A DNA stretch of 64,000 nt from Bifidobacterium breve (GTDB lineage Bacteria > Actinomycetota > Actinomycetes > Nanopelagicales > Nanopelagicaceae), in NCBI GenBank assembly GCA_945860245.1, contig CAMAPO010000004.1:30930-94929 (forward strand), written 5' to 3'. This document shows positions 19,118 to 28,241 of the stretch, piece after piece (position 1 is the first letter of the stretch; every line of letters starts with the position of its first letter). The notes beneath the pieces were generated by a model. The model worked only from the letters and a program-made list of their open reading frames with translations. It made no database searches and was not told the origin of the DNA. The translations under genes were made by a program, and so were the position numbers.

Positions 19118-21319
19118 ATGGAAACGCGCTCCTTTGCAGATTACTTACGTACCTTGGATGACGCTGCCCTCATTTCACTCTTTTCTTATCGGCCAGATCT
19201 AGTAACGCCTGTACCACCTGATGTTGCATCGCTGGCAGTTCGTGCAACATCTGCACCAAGTCTGGCGCGGGTGATTGATTCTCTAAACGCCTGGCAATAT
19301 CAAGTCTTAGAAGCTTGCGCTGTTGTTGCTGAACCATTTAATGAAAAGAGCGTTACCACACTTACAGATAAGGCAGCACTCTTTCTTATCCCAGGGCTAA
19401 TCGAACGTGGGCTGATTTACACAGGAAAAGATGGGCTTTACCTACCGACTACCGTGCGCGAAGTTCTTGGCAGCGATATCGCCGGAGTTGGTCCACAATC
19501 TATGGCGAAGTTAGATTTAAAGAAGTTAGAGCAAGCACCGCCTGCGGCAAAGAAAGCACTTGATGCCATGGTGTGGGGACCACCACGAGGCACGGTCACA
19601 GATGTTAAGAAACCTGGCGCCGGAGTTGCTTGGCTATTGGAGAATAACTTTTTAGTAGTAGCAAACTCTCATACAGTTTTAATGCCGCGCGAAGTTGCAA
19701 TTGCCTTACGTGGCGGCAAATTACATAAAGAACTTTTTATTCAAGAACCAGAACTTGCGGGTGATAAACGAGATAGTAAGAGCGTTCAACTTGCAGCAAT
19801 TGCAAATATATCAACCTTCTTGCGCTGGACTGAAGAGATCCTAAATTTCTGGGCCCAAGAACCTGCCGATGCGCTTCGTTCAGGTGGGTTAGGCGTGCGG
19901 GAGCTAAAGATAATTTCACACCACCTCGGCGTAGATTCCAACTGTGCCGCCTTTGTTGCAGAACTCGCTTACTTAGCCGGACTCTTAACTATTGACGCCG
20001 ATGATCGAATTCTTCCGACCAGTCAATTTGATATTTGGTTGACTCAATCTCCTTCTACACGCTGGCAATCACTTGTCTCGCAATGGCTGATTACTTCTCG
20101 CATGAGCGGCTTAGTCGGCAGAGAAGAATCAAAGAACGTCGCCCCCCTTGGCCCCGAATTAGATCGCGTAGCCGCTGCACCAATTCGTAAATTAACGCTG
20201 CGCTTGCTGCAAGAAAGCCAAGGTTCGGCACCAAAAATTGAGTCACTGCTGTTGCTAGCACAATGGAATTCCCCAGCAAAACGTAGTGGCGGCATACCAA
20301 GTGATTACCTAACTTGGAACTTACGTGAAGCAGAATGGCTCGGCATAACTGGGCAGGGCGCAATTTCAAAGTATGGAATCGGGCTGCTATCTGGTGGCGA
20401 TCTAGATGAAATCAACGAAGATCTTCCGAAACCAGTTGATCACATTCTTATTCAGAGCGATCACACCGCAATTGCACCAGGCCCACTTGAGCACGAGATC
20501 GCACAAGAGTTAGCCATTCTCGCTGAAATCGAAAGTCGTGGTGGTGCAACTGTCTATCGTTTTAGCGAAGCAACTATTCGCCGCGGTTTAGATCACGGAC
20601 GTACCGGGGATGAGATCAAGGTATTCTTAAAGAAAACTTCTAAAACTGCAATGCCACAGCCACTGGAATATTTAATTGCTGATGTTGCAAAGAAGCACGG
20701 AAAGTTGCGAGTCGGCAATACATCTGCATTTATTAGATGTGAAGATCCGGCTTTGATCGCGCAGATCATTAGCGATAAACGTTTAGAGATGTTATCGCTG
20801 CGCCAGATATCTCCAGAAGTTTTAATCTGTCAGCATGATGCTGCCGATGCAATGTCTATCTTGCGCAGCTTTGGATATTTACCGGCAGGTGAAGATTCGC
20901 AAGGAGCGCTACTTAGCGGTCCGAGAATTCAACGCGCTAAAGGCAAAGCCCGACCACCAAGAATCATTGGTGAGTTCGATCGTCCTGATGAGTTGCAGTT
21001 AGAAGCAGCGCTGCGCACACTTCGCACTGGAGAAAAATCTAGCCATCGCCAAAGTACCTTACGCAATATCGCAAGCAATGCGCTGGGTTCACTTCCCCGC
21101 ACAACCGCCAATGAAACTTTAGATATCTTGGCTGATTATCTGCAAAACCAACCGGCAACATCACTTTCGATTGGTTACGCCGATAACAATGGCCTAGTTT
21201 CACATCGCATAATTGATCCCTTAAAACTCTCTGCCGGTTCGCTACTCGCGCGCGATCACGCGACCGGTGAGGTGCAAACCTTTAGAATTGCGCGCATAAC
21301 TGGGGTGGCGGCGATATGA
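19118..21319 (+). CDS. Helicase-associated protein, partner of XPB-type helicase
   Basis: The 733-residue product has no Walker motifs. It contains winged-helix-like segments in the first 120 residues and a C-terminal helicase-associated region (from about residue 480) like that of M. tuberculosis Rv0862c, which neighbours the XPB homologue Rv0861c. Its function is unknown; partnership with the helicase is inferred from conserved proximity. Here the pair is separated by an M20 peptidase gene, all three joined by four-base ATGA overlaps. A TAATGT hexamer lies nine bases before the ATG. Confidence 0.75.
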   Translation: METRSFADYLRTLDDAALISLFSYRPDLVTPVPPDVASLAVRATSAPSLARVIDSLNAWQYQVLEACAVVAEPFNEKSVTTLTDKAALFLIPGLIERGLIYTGKDGLYLPTTVREVLGSDIAGVGPQSMAKLDLKKLEQAPPAAKKALDAMVWGPPRGTVTDVKKPGAGVAWLLENNFLVVANSHTVLMPREVAIALRGGKLHKELFIQEPELAGDKRDSKSVQLAAIANISTFLRWTEEILNFWAQEPADALRSGGLGVRELKIISHHLGVDSNCAAFVAELAYLAGLLTIDADDRILPTSQFDIWLTQSPSTRWQSLVSQWLITSRMSGLVGREESKNVAPLGPELDRVAAAPIRKLTLRLLQESQGSAPKIESLLLLAQWNSPAKRSGGIPSDYLTWNLREAEWLGITGQGAISKYGIGLLSGGDLDEINEDLPKPVDHILIQSDHTAIAPGPLEHEIAQELAILAEIESRGGATVYRFSEATIRRGLDHGRTGDEIKVFLKKTSKTAMPQPLEYLIADVAKKHGKLRVGNTSAFIRCEDPALIAQIISDKRLEMLSLRQISPEVLICQHDAADAMSILRSFGYLPAGEDSQGALLSGPRIQRAKGKARPPRIIGEFDRPDELQLEAALRTLRTGEKSSHRQSTLRNIASNALGSLPRTTANETLDILADYLQNQPATSLSIGYADNNGLVSHRIIDPLKLSAGSLLARDHATGEVQTFRIARITGVAAI

Positions 21320-22425
21320 CGAGCACAAATGAGTCTAAATACGGCAGACTTGACCCTATGTTGGCTGCGATTGAAGCTTTGGTGCGATGCGAATCCCCAA
21401 CTGAAGATATCGCTGCTTGCCAGAACGTAGTTCGATTAGCTAGCGATATCGCAACTCGCATTCTTGGAACACCGGCGCAAATTAAAGAGATTAAGGGACG
21501 CCCCGTATTTTGGTGGGGCGCCAGCCAACCAGAAATACTTTTACTTGCTCACCTCGACACTGTTTGGCCGCATGGTTCATATCAACCACTCTGGGAGGTC
21601 GCGGGCGATGTTGTTCGCGGGCCTGGCGTTTTTGATATGAAAGCGGGCTTTGTGCAAGCGCTATTTGCGCTAAAAGATATTGAAGGCGTTGCAGACCGCG
21701 TAGCACTCGTTGCCACAACCGATGAAGAGACTGGATCTTTTGCATCGCGAGAATTAATTATGGAGCTATCCGCCGCTGCCAAAGCAGTATTAGTTTTAGA
21801 AGCATCACTTGATGGCAAAGTTAAGACCGGGCGTAAAGGCACTGCAATGTACAAGGTCGCAGTGCACGGATTAGCCGCGCATGCAGGCCTAGAACCTGAA
21901 AAGGGCGTAAACGCCACCGTTGAAATCGCCCACGTTATTCTGCAACTTGCTGGGCTAGAGAATAAGGAGCACGGAACAACTGTTGTTCCGACTCTATTAA
22001 AGTCTGGCAATAGCGCCAACACAGTTCCGGATCTAGCCGTACTTGAAATTGACGCTAGATCTTTTGCGCAATCCGAAATTGATCGAGTTGATGCAGCGAT
22101 TAAATCTCTTAAAGCAAAAAGTGCTGGCGCACGCCTTGAGATAACTGGTGGGCTAAATCGTCCGCCGCTACAGCCAGCCTCAACAAAAGCGTTGTATGAA
22201 AGAATTGAAGTAGTTGCAAAATCGATCGGAATGGCCCCGCTAGGTTGTGCAGAAGTAGGTGGGGCAAGTGATGGCAACTTCGCCGCGGCTGCAGGTGCAC
22301 AAGTTCTAGATGGTTTAGGCGCAGTCGGTGGCGGTGCACATGCACCAAGTGAGTGGCTGAGTTTGAAATCTATCGAAGAACGCAGCGCCCTGCTGCACGC
22401 ATTTATTAAAGATTTGTTGAAATGA
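21316..22425 (+). CDS. M20-family metallopeptidase (carboxypeptidase G2-like)
   Basis: The 369-residue product is a di-zinc peptidase of the M20/ArgE/DapE/CPG2 group. Visible metal-site residues are His79 and Asp81 (LLAHLDTVWP), the bridging Asp107 (GPGVFDMKAG), catalytic Glu137 with Glu138 (TTDEETGS), and the late His in GGGAHAPSEW. A dimerisation domain lies between about residues 175 and 290. Substrate is unknown; CPG2-like members cleave glutamyl or amidated amino acids. It overlaps both neighbours by four bases, so it is translated with the helicase pair, a linkage for which I see no biochemical reason. Confidence 0.88.
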   Translation: MTSTNESKYGRLDPMLAAIEALVRCESPTEDIAACQNVVRLASDIATRILGTPAQIKEIKGRPVFWWGASQPEILLLAHLDTVWPHGSYQPLWEVAGDVVRGPGVFDMKAGFVQALFALKDIEGVADRVALVATTDEETGSFASRELIMELSAAAKAVLVLEASLDGKVKTGRKGTAMYKVAVHGLAAHAGLEPEKGVNATVEIAHVILQLAGLENKEHGTTVVPTLLKSGNSANTVPDLAVLEIDARSFAQSEIDRVDAAIKSLKAKSAGARLEITGGLNRPPLQPASTKALYERIEVVAKSIGMAPLGCAEVGGASDGNFAAAAGAQVLDGLGAVGGGAHAPSEWLSLKSIEERSALLHAFIKDLLK

Positions 22426-24071
22426 GCGAAGGCCCGCTAATTGTCCAGAGCGATAAAACGCTTCTGCTAGATATTGATCATCCGCTTTCGACTGAATGTC
22501 GCCGCGCGATTGCGCCATTTGCTGAATTAGAACGATCTCCTGAACATATCCATACTTATCGCTTAACAAACTTGGGTTTATGGAATGCTCGCGCAGCAGG
22601 CCATGATGCAGAGTTGGTAATCGATACTTTAATTAAATACTCAAGATATGCCGTGCCGCATTCACTGCTTATAGATGTTGCCGAAACCATGTCGCGTTAC
22701 GGACGTTTGCGGTTGGAAGCAGATCCAATACATGGCCTGATCTTGATCACAACCGATGTCGGCGTACTGGAAGAAGTTATTCGCGCCAAGAAGATCGCTC
22801 CACTTTTAGGTACTCGTATTGATCCCGAAACTATCGCAGTACATCCCAGTCAGCGCGGTGCAATTAAGCAATCGCTGCTGCGACTTGGTTGGCCCGCAGA
22901 AGATTTCGCGGGATATGTTGATGGGCAAGCCCACGAAATTGCTCTTAAGCAGAATGATTGGAAGATCCGTCCCTATCAAGAGTTAGCCGCTGAAGGATTT
23001 TGGCATGGTGGCTCAGGGGTAATAGTTCTTCCTTGCGGTGCGGGGAAGACAATTGTTGGAGCTGCAGCCATGGCGCACGCAAAAGCAACCACCTTGATTT
23101 TGGTTACAAATACTTTGGCGGCGCGGCAATGGCGCGAAGAATTGTTACGCCGAACAACTTTAAATGAAGATGAGATTGGTGAATATTCTGGAGCGAAGAA
23201 AGAGATTCGCCCAGTAACAATTGCGACCTATCAGGTGATGACCAAGAAGAAGAATGGCGTTTACTCTCACTTAGATCTATTTGATACCCACGACTGGGGG
23301 CTGATTATTTATGATGAAGTACATTTACTGCCAGCGCCAATCTTCCGATTTACTGCAGATATTCAATCACGACGCCGCTTAGGTCTAACTGCCACTTTAG
23401 TTCGTGAAGATGGCATGGAAGGTGAAGTATTTTCACTTATTGGACCAAAGCGTTTTGATGTTCCTTGGAAAGAGATTGAGGCGCAAGGCTATATAGCTCC
23501 GGCGGAATGTATTGAAGTCCGGGTAAACCTCACCGAAGCCGAGCGACTTTCTTACGCAACTGCAGAGCCAGAAGAGCGATATCGCTACTGCGCAACCACC
23601 AGAACTAAGCGCAATGTTGTTGAGAAACTTGTCGATCTTCACGCAGGGGAACAAATTCTCGTAATTGGCCAGTACATCGATCAATTAGATGATTTATCGG
23701 AGACTTTGGGCGTTCCGGTAATCAAAGGTGAGACGCCGATTAAAGAGCGCGAAAGGTTATTTGCTGCTTTCCGCATCGGTGAAATTACCTGCTTAGTTGT
23801 CTCAAAGGTCGCTAACTTTTCAATTGATCTACCTGAAGCGACAATTGCTATTCAAGTATCTGGAGCTTTTGGCTCACGCCAGGAAGAAGCCCAGAGACTT
23901 GGGCGTATTGTGCGGCCAAAAGCTGACGGTCGTGGTGCAAAGTTTTATTCTGTGGTTTCACGCGACACTATTGATCAAGATTTCGCACAGAATCGCCAAC
24001 GCTTCCTTGCTGAACAAGGTTACTCATATCGAATTATTGACGCTGACGATGTTTTTCAAGGGAAGATCTAA
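22422..24071 (+). CDS. XPB/ERCC3-type DNA helicase
   Basis: This superfamily 2 helicase resembles archaeal and actinobacterial XPB (M. tuberculosis Rv0861c), a 3'-5' DNA helicase thought to act in repair. The 549-residue product has an N-terminal damage-recognition-like domain (residues 1-170), Walker A LPCGAGKT (203-210), the DEVH box (298-301), LGLTATLVREDG (motif III) and the C-terminal RecA domain with LVVSKVANFSIDLP and QRLGRIVRP (motif VI). Length matches the family. Its last 38 bases overlap the 3' end of the convergent glutaredoxin gene. Confidence 0.95.
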   Translation: MSEGPLIVQSDKTLLLDIDHPLSTECRRAIAPFAELERSPEHIHTYRLTNLGLWNARAAGHDAELVIDTLIKYSRYAVPHSLLIDVAETMSRYGRLRLEADPIHGLILITTDVGVLEEVIRAKKIAPLLGTRIDPETIAVHPSQRGAIKQSLLRLGWPAEDFAGYVDGQAHEIALKQNDWKIRPYQELAAEGFWHGGSGVIVLPCGAGKTIVGAAAMAHAKATTLILVTNTLAARQWREELLRRTTLNEDEIGEYSGAKKEIRPVTIATYQVMTKKKNGVYSHLDLFDTHDWGLIIYDEVHLLPAPIFRFTADIQSRRRLGLTATLVREDGMEGEVFSLIGPKRFDVPWKEIEAQGYIAPAECIEVRVNLTEAERLSYATAEPEERYRYCATTRTKRNVVEKLVDLHAGEQILVIGQYIDQLDDLSETLGVPVIKGETPIKERERLFAAFRIGEITCLVVSKVANFSIDLPEATIAIQVSGAFGSRQEEAQRLGRIVRPKADGRGAKFYSVVSRDTIDQDFAQNRQRFLAEQGYSYRIIDADDVFQGKI

Positions 24072-24288
24072 ATCTCTCTGGATCGACTCTGTAAAAGTCG
24101 TGGTGCTCACCATCAATATGTATCACTGGAACTTCATGGCCATATAACTTCTCTAATTCAACGTCACCATCAATAAAGTTAACTTCTATTTCAAAGTTTA
24201 ACTCTTCTTTTAAATCTGTGAGCGTTGCTTCAGCAACTTCACAAAGGTGACATCCATGGCGTGAAAAAATTGTTATTAAGGTGCTCAT
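24034..24288 (-). CDS. Glutaredoxin-family protein
   Basis: The 84-residue thioredoxin-fold protein has the redox motif HGCHLCEVA with Cys13 and Cys16 and the cis-proline VPVIHIDGE near residue 53. It matches the short glutaredoxin-like (DUF836) proteins common in actinobacteria, for which electron donors other than glutathione are likely because these bacteria usually lack glutathione. It overlaps the upstream hypothetical gene by four bases (ATGA). It also overlaps xpb by 38 bases in the convergent sense. Confidence 0.88.
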   Translation of the reverse strand: MSTLITIFSRHGCHLCEVAEATLTDLKEELNFEIEVNFIDGDVELEKLYGHEVPVIHIDGEHHDFYRVDPERFRSSLEKHRQRQ

Positions 24289-24620
24289 TTTTTCTTGGAA
24301 GGTTTTGAGGTAAAGACCCGATCCACTAATTCTTGGATTACTAAAGTTGCATCGCCTTTTGCGCGATAGAGATTTTCCTCTGCACTTTTCAAAACTGTTT
24401 CTGCAGTTGTCTTGGTAACTGTGCCGACTAACGGACCATACTTCTTTGAGAAAATCGTGTGAGCCAAATGTCCAATTACGCTAGCTAACTCTCCACGGGC
24501 TTCCTCTAAAGTGGGTTCAGGTCGCGCTGAAACAGAGGAGAAGTTAAGCACCGCTGGTCGCTCAGATTTCATTCGCGCAATTACTTGATCTAAATCACTC
24601 TCGGCGTTGTTAAGGGACAT
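24285..24620 (-). CDS. Conserved-looking protein of unknown function
   Basis: I do not recognise this 111-residue protein. It is mostly helical by inspection, mixed in charge, without cysteines, membrane segments or a signal. It ends in a lysine-rich tail (SKPSKKK). The central region (EEARGELASVIGHLAHTIF) suggests amphipathic helices. Translational coupling (ATGA) to the glutaredoxin suggests related use. It starts divergently from the secreted metalloprotease across 35 bases. Confidence that it is a real gene comes from the overlap and from the continuous frame on the coding strand. Confidence 0.7.
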   Translation of the reverse strand: MSLNNAESDLDQVIARMKSERPAVLNFSSVSARPEPTLEEARGELASVIGHLAHTIFSKKYGPLVGTVTKTTAETVLKSAEENLYRAKGDATLVIQELVDRVFTSKPSKKK

Positions 24621-24655
24621 GGATACATTCTCGCATCCTGATACCGTTGGGCGCT

Positions 24656-27037
24656 ATGGCGAGCAAAAAATTGAGATCTATGAAGCGATCCTTCGCCATA
24701 TCCATATCTTTCGCGATTTTTATAGCGGGCTTCACGCCTCTGGCCTCGGCGCAATCTCAGGTATTAGTGAGACCAGCCACGCAATGGGGAAGTGTTTACG
24801 CCGCACCTGCCACAGCTGGAACACAGTCTCCAAAACCAAAAGTTGCTCATTTAGAGAAGAAGTCAAAGATTATTGTTAAATACAATAATTTTCCGGAGTG
24901 GACAAAGGTTCAAGTTCAGGCAGCCGTTGATGTTTGGGCAGAGAATTTTGAATCTAAAGTTCCTATCTATATTGATGCAACCTGGGGACGTTCCTCCTCT
25001 TATAGTATTCTAGGAAGCGCTCGTCCAGGAAGTTACTTTGCTAATTTTTCTGGTGCCCCTGATCCCAGTCTCTGGTATCCATCGGCTTTGGCAAATGCTT
25101 TGGCCGGTAAAGATCTTGATGGCGATAATCCGGAAATGGTTATCACAGTAAATTCGTTAGCTAGTTGGTATCGCGGTGATGGAATTGGACCTAGTAAAAC
25201 AGAATACGATCTGCAATCAGTAATCCTGCACGAGATGGCGCACGGCTTGGGATTTTTATCAACTGATAGCTATGACACATTTTTCGGGTATGGATCAATC
25301 GATCAACCAACTCCATATGATGCGTATGTTCAAACTGGTGATGGCCGCAGGCTTTCTGATCTTCCCTCACCATCACTCGAACTTGGTGAAGCGCTTACCT
25401 CAAAGTTAGTCTGGTCTGGCGCTCAAGGAATTGCGGCAAATGGTGGAGTAAAACCTTTGCTGTATTCACCAAAAAAGTATGAAGATGGTTCTTCAGTTAG
25501 CCATTTAGATGAAGCAACTTTTGATCGAGCTGGTAAAAATTCTGTGATGTCTCCAAACTTAGAGGCGGGTGAAGTTTTTCACGAACCAGGGCCACTATTA
25601 CTTGCGATGATGCAAGATTTGCGAACCAAGCCACCTGTCGGAATTGCAGTAGGAATCCCACAAGCAGTACGAAACTACGAAGCGCTAATTTCAGATTCTG
25701 GCGCGATCATTAAATTTGATCCACCAGCAAATGCTCGAGCAGCGCAGGTAAAGAGTTATATGGTGAAGAACCTAAAAACTGGGGCAGAAAAGAGCTTTAC
25801 CGACAGTCCAGCGCTATTTTCTGGCTTGAAAAATGGCACTTCTTATACTTTTGCCATCACTGCATCCAATTCGCTCGGAACATCTGAGCCAGTGACCACA
25901 AATGCCATCACCCCAAAAGCGGGTTGGATCAAGAAGGTTATTGATTCTAACGCCGATGTTAAGAACTTAACCACAGTTACATTTAATGGAAACCCTGCAA
26001 TTATCTATCAAGATGAAATTAACGGAGCTCTTAAAGTTGCGCTTTGGAACGGAAAACTTTGGATCAAATCAAATGTGGATGGACGTGGCGGTTCTGCCGG
26101 TCGCACTAGAAATCCAATTAGTGGCGATGTTTCAGCATGTGTAAGTGGATCTGGAAAGACCCAGACTTTACATATCTTCTATTCAGATTCTGTCGATAAA
26201 GATCTCCGTTACGCCACCTACGATGGTAAAAAATTTAAATTTGAAGTTATAGACGGTAACGGTAGCGCTGTAAATAAATATGAGGACCCAATTCGAGTCC
26301 GCACCGCTAGTGATGTGAGCGTTGCCAATGCTTGTTCGGTTAGCGCAGTCGGTGTGCAAGTCTTCTATCGTGATGAATCACAAGGGATTTTATTGGGTGC
26401 TGTAAAAGCTAGCGGGAGTAAAGAGTGGAAGTACGAACTTATCGATGGTGATCGCAAAACAGATGATCGAACTACTGGCGATGTGGCTTTTCACTTAGAT
26501 GCGCTATTCGATGGCAAATCTACGATTTTGTTGTACGACTCAGTGTTAACAATTAATCAACGCAAGGAGACGACCTCCGGTGCGATCCGCGTGGCCCAAA
26601 GAGCTGGAGTAAGCCCACAAGGTTGGCGCTATTCCACTCTTGATACATCGGCAGGCCCAATTGCTGTTGTGGGATATGACGTCGCCCTGCAAAAAGGTGC
26701 GCGCGGCATCTTGGCTACTTGGCTAACCTCATCCGTGCTGACTTTGCCAAGGGCTGAACAAATCCGTTGGGCTTATCTAGCTACTCCAACGGTGATCAAG
26801 ACTCTGCCAACAAATGGGTATGGGACTCCAAGTAAATTCTTAAGCAGCAACGGTTCGACCACAATCTTTAACTGTCAGCAACGTCTGTGTGCGTTAGATG
26901 TGTCTACCGACGCTCTTTCTTTGGTGGCAAAGGAGCAGAACGTTGATGGTTTTGATTCAGCGTGGATAGTTTTAAATAAGGTCCGTTATTTAATATCCGG
27001 GATTGATGGCAATTTACTTTCGCTGCGCGCTGCTTAA
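24656..27037 (+). CDS. Secreted zinc metalloprotease-like protein with FnIII and propeller-like regions
   Basis: The start at the ATG 24656 gives 793 residues and lies eight bases after a TACCGT hexamer; a TTG three codons upstream is also in frame. Seen: basic start, hydrophobic signal sequence and likely cleavage after PLASAQ near residue 33. A protease domain carries the zinc motif HEMAHGLGF (His192, Glu193, His196). A fibronectin-III-like domain spans about 335-415. The C-terminal 370 residues contain repeated beta-strand blocks with YDGK/IDG motifs, as in a beta-propeller. The metzincin third ligand is not in its usual place (Ser at that position), so catalysis is unproven. Probably exported, function unknown. 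Confidence 0.8.
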   Translation: MASKKLRSMKRSFAISISFAIFIAGFTPLASAQSQVLVRPATQWGSVYAAPATAGTQSPKPKVAHLEKKSKIIVKYNNFPEWTKVQVQAAVDVWAENFESKVPIYIDATWGRSSSYSILGSARPGSYFANFSGAPDPSLWYPSALANALAGKDLDGDNPEMVITVNSLASWYRGDGIGPSKTEYDLQSVILHEMAHGLGFLSTDSYDTFFGYGSIDQPTPYDAYVQTGDGRRLSDLPSPSLELGEALTSKLVWSGAQGIAANGGVKPLLYSPKKYEDGSSVSHLDEATFDRAGKNSVMSPNLEAGEVFHEPGPLLLAMMQDLRTKPPVGIAVGIPQAVRNYEALISDSGAIIKFDPPANARAAQVKSYMVKNLKTGAEKSFTDSPALFSGLKNGTSYTFAITASNSLGTSEPVTTNAITPKAGWIKKVIDSNADVKNLTTVTFNGNPAIIYQDEINGALKVALWNGKLWIKSNVDGRGGSAGRTRNPISGDVSACVSGSGKTQTLHIFYSDSVDKDLRYATYDGKKFKFEVIDGNGSAVNKYEDPIRVRTASDVSVANACSVSAVGVQVFYRDESQGILLGAVKASGSKEWKYELIDGDRKTDDRTTGDVAFHLDALFDGKSTILLYDSVLTINQRKETTSGAIRVAQRAGVSPQGWRYSTLDTSAGPIAVVGYDVALQKGARGILATWLTSSVLTLPRAEQIRWAYLATPTVIKTLPTNGYGTPSKFLSSNGSTTIFNCQQRLCALDVSTDALSLVAKEQNVDGFDSAWIVLNKVRYLISGIDGNLLSLRAA

Positions 27038-27038
27038 A

Positions 27039-28241
27039 TTAGCGGATCGGGGCTTGCAGAATATCTCCGGCGGTAGTTAAAAGTACTAGACCGCCTTCTG
27101 CGGAATATCCGACAGTCAATGGAGCGTTCAGAAGTGAATTTGTCAGCGCACCAATTAAAAGGCCCTTCCCATCAAATTGCAGCGCCACCGATTGACCTTT
27201 AACCTGCTTCCAGCCAGTAACACCTTTAAGGGCGGTAGTCGGTTCGAAGATAGCAAATACCGAACCATTTGCTCCAGATGCTGCCACGCTAGCTCCCGTA
27301 GATAAAATTCGAGTCGTCCACGTTGGGGTAAAAGTGGAATTAAACTTTGTTATCGCAGTCTCAATTTTTTTACCACTCTTTACAACTCCCGTTAAAAAGT
27401 TAGATGCAGTGGCGCTCTGCCAATCACGTAGCGCACCGGCTGCTGAACTTCGCACCACACTGGAGATAGAACCTGCCTTAGATACTTTTAATAAAATTCC
27501 ATCAACTTTTCCGGCTAACTTCTTGCCCGCTAAAGTTTCACTACTGGAACCAAATAGTGAAGTAGATCCATCAGCGGCACGGAAGATGACGTTAAATTTA
27601 CTTTTCGTTGTTCCTAATTTTACTTCTTTTTCGAGTGCTTCAGCTTTAATTAAGGCCAGTGACTGGCCGCTTTCACGAGATAGCAAGATTGATACACCTG
27701 TTGCATTGGTAGATATGGCATCAACTAGCGCGGGTCGAGTTATTTTAAAATCTATTTGTGGTGCTAAATCTCCAGTAGATGAGATCTGCCAGAGTGAAAT
27801 ATTTTTCATGTCTGCGCGCATTTCATCTGGCATTTCCACTGTTACCGAATCAGGATTCAACGCACCAGCAACAGCTGTAATAGTTTCTAATTGCGCTGGC
27901 GAGGCGCTATTTCCGCCTACCCAGATCGTTCCCTTTGCATCAGCGGTTATAGCGGTGGCTACCTCATCGCTGCCGGAGTCAATAGTTTTACTCCAAATTA
28001 GCGCACCGGTAAAGTCAACTGCCCGGATCTGTATATCTGAACTTTTCCCAACGATATTAGAATAAGTAATTATCGCTTTACTTGTGACGACCATTCCTTC
28101 GGCGCCAATTTCTTTTGTTACCTCAACAAATTGCTTCATTGCAACGCTCTTTGGGGCAGAGTCTGCCGTCGGCGCAACCGCAACTGTAATCGCAGTTGCT
28201 GCTAAAAATATTTTATTAAGCGAGTTCTTGCGAACGATCAC
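27039..28241 (-). CDS. Secreted protein of unknown function, beta-repeat rich
   Basis: The 400-residue product starts with a basic stretch and a signal sequence (LNKIFLAATAITVAVAPTADSA) that is probably cleaved near residue 29. The rest is Ala/Ser/Thr-rich with regularly spaced beta strands (for example GTIWVGGNSAS, SVFAIFEPTT, GGLVLLTTAGDI), which suggests a propeller-type fold. I recognise no enzyme motif. Its 5' end overlaps the 3' end of proC by 26 bases on the same strand. Its 3' end almost meets that of the convergent metalloprotease, leaving one base between them. The two may be functionally linked as exported proteins, but only proximity supports this. Confidence 0.72.
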   Translation of the reverse strand: MIVRKNSLNKIFLAATAITVAVAPTADSAPKSVAMKQFVEVTKEIGAEGMVVTSKAIITYSNIVGKSSDIQIRAVDFTGALIWSKTIDSGSDEVATAITADAKGTIWVGGNSASPAQLETITAVAGALNPDSVTVEMPDEMRADMKNISLWQISSTGDLAPQIDFKITRPALVDAISTNATGVSILLSRESGQSLALIKAEALEKEVKLGTTKSKFNVIFRAADGSTSLFGSSSETLAGKKLAGKVDGILLKVSKAGSISSVVRSSAAGALRDWQSATASNFLTGVVKSGKKIETAITKFNSTFTPTWTTRILSTGASVAASGANGSVFAIFEPTTALKGVTGWKQVKGQSVALQFDGKGLLIGALTNSLLNAPLTVGYSAEGGLVLLTTAGDILQAPIR

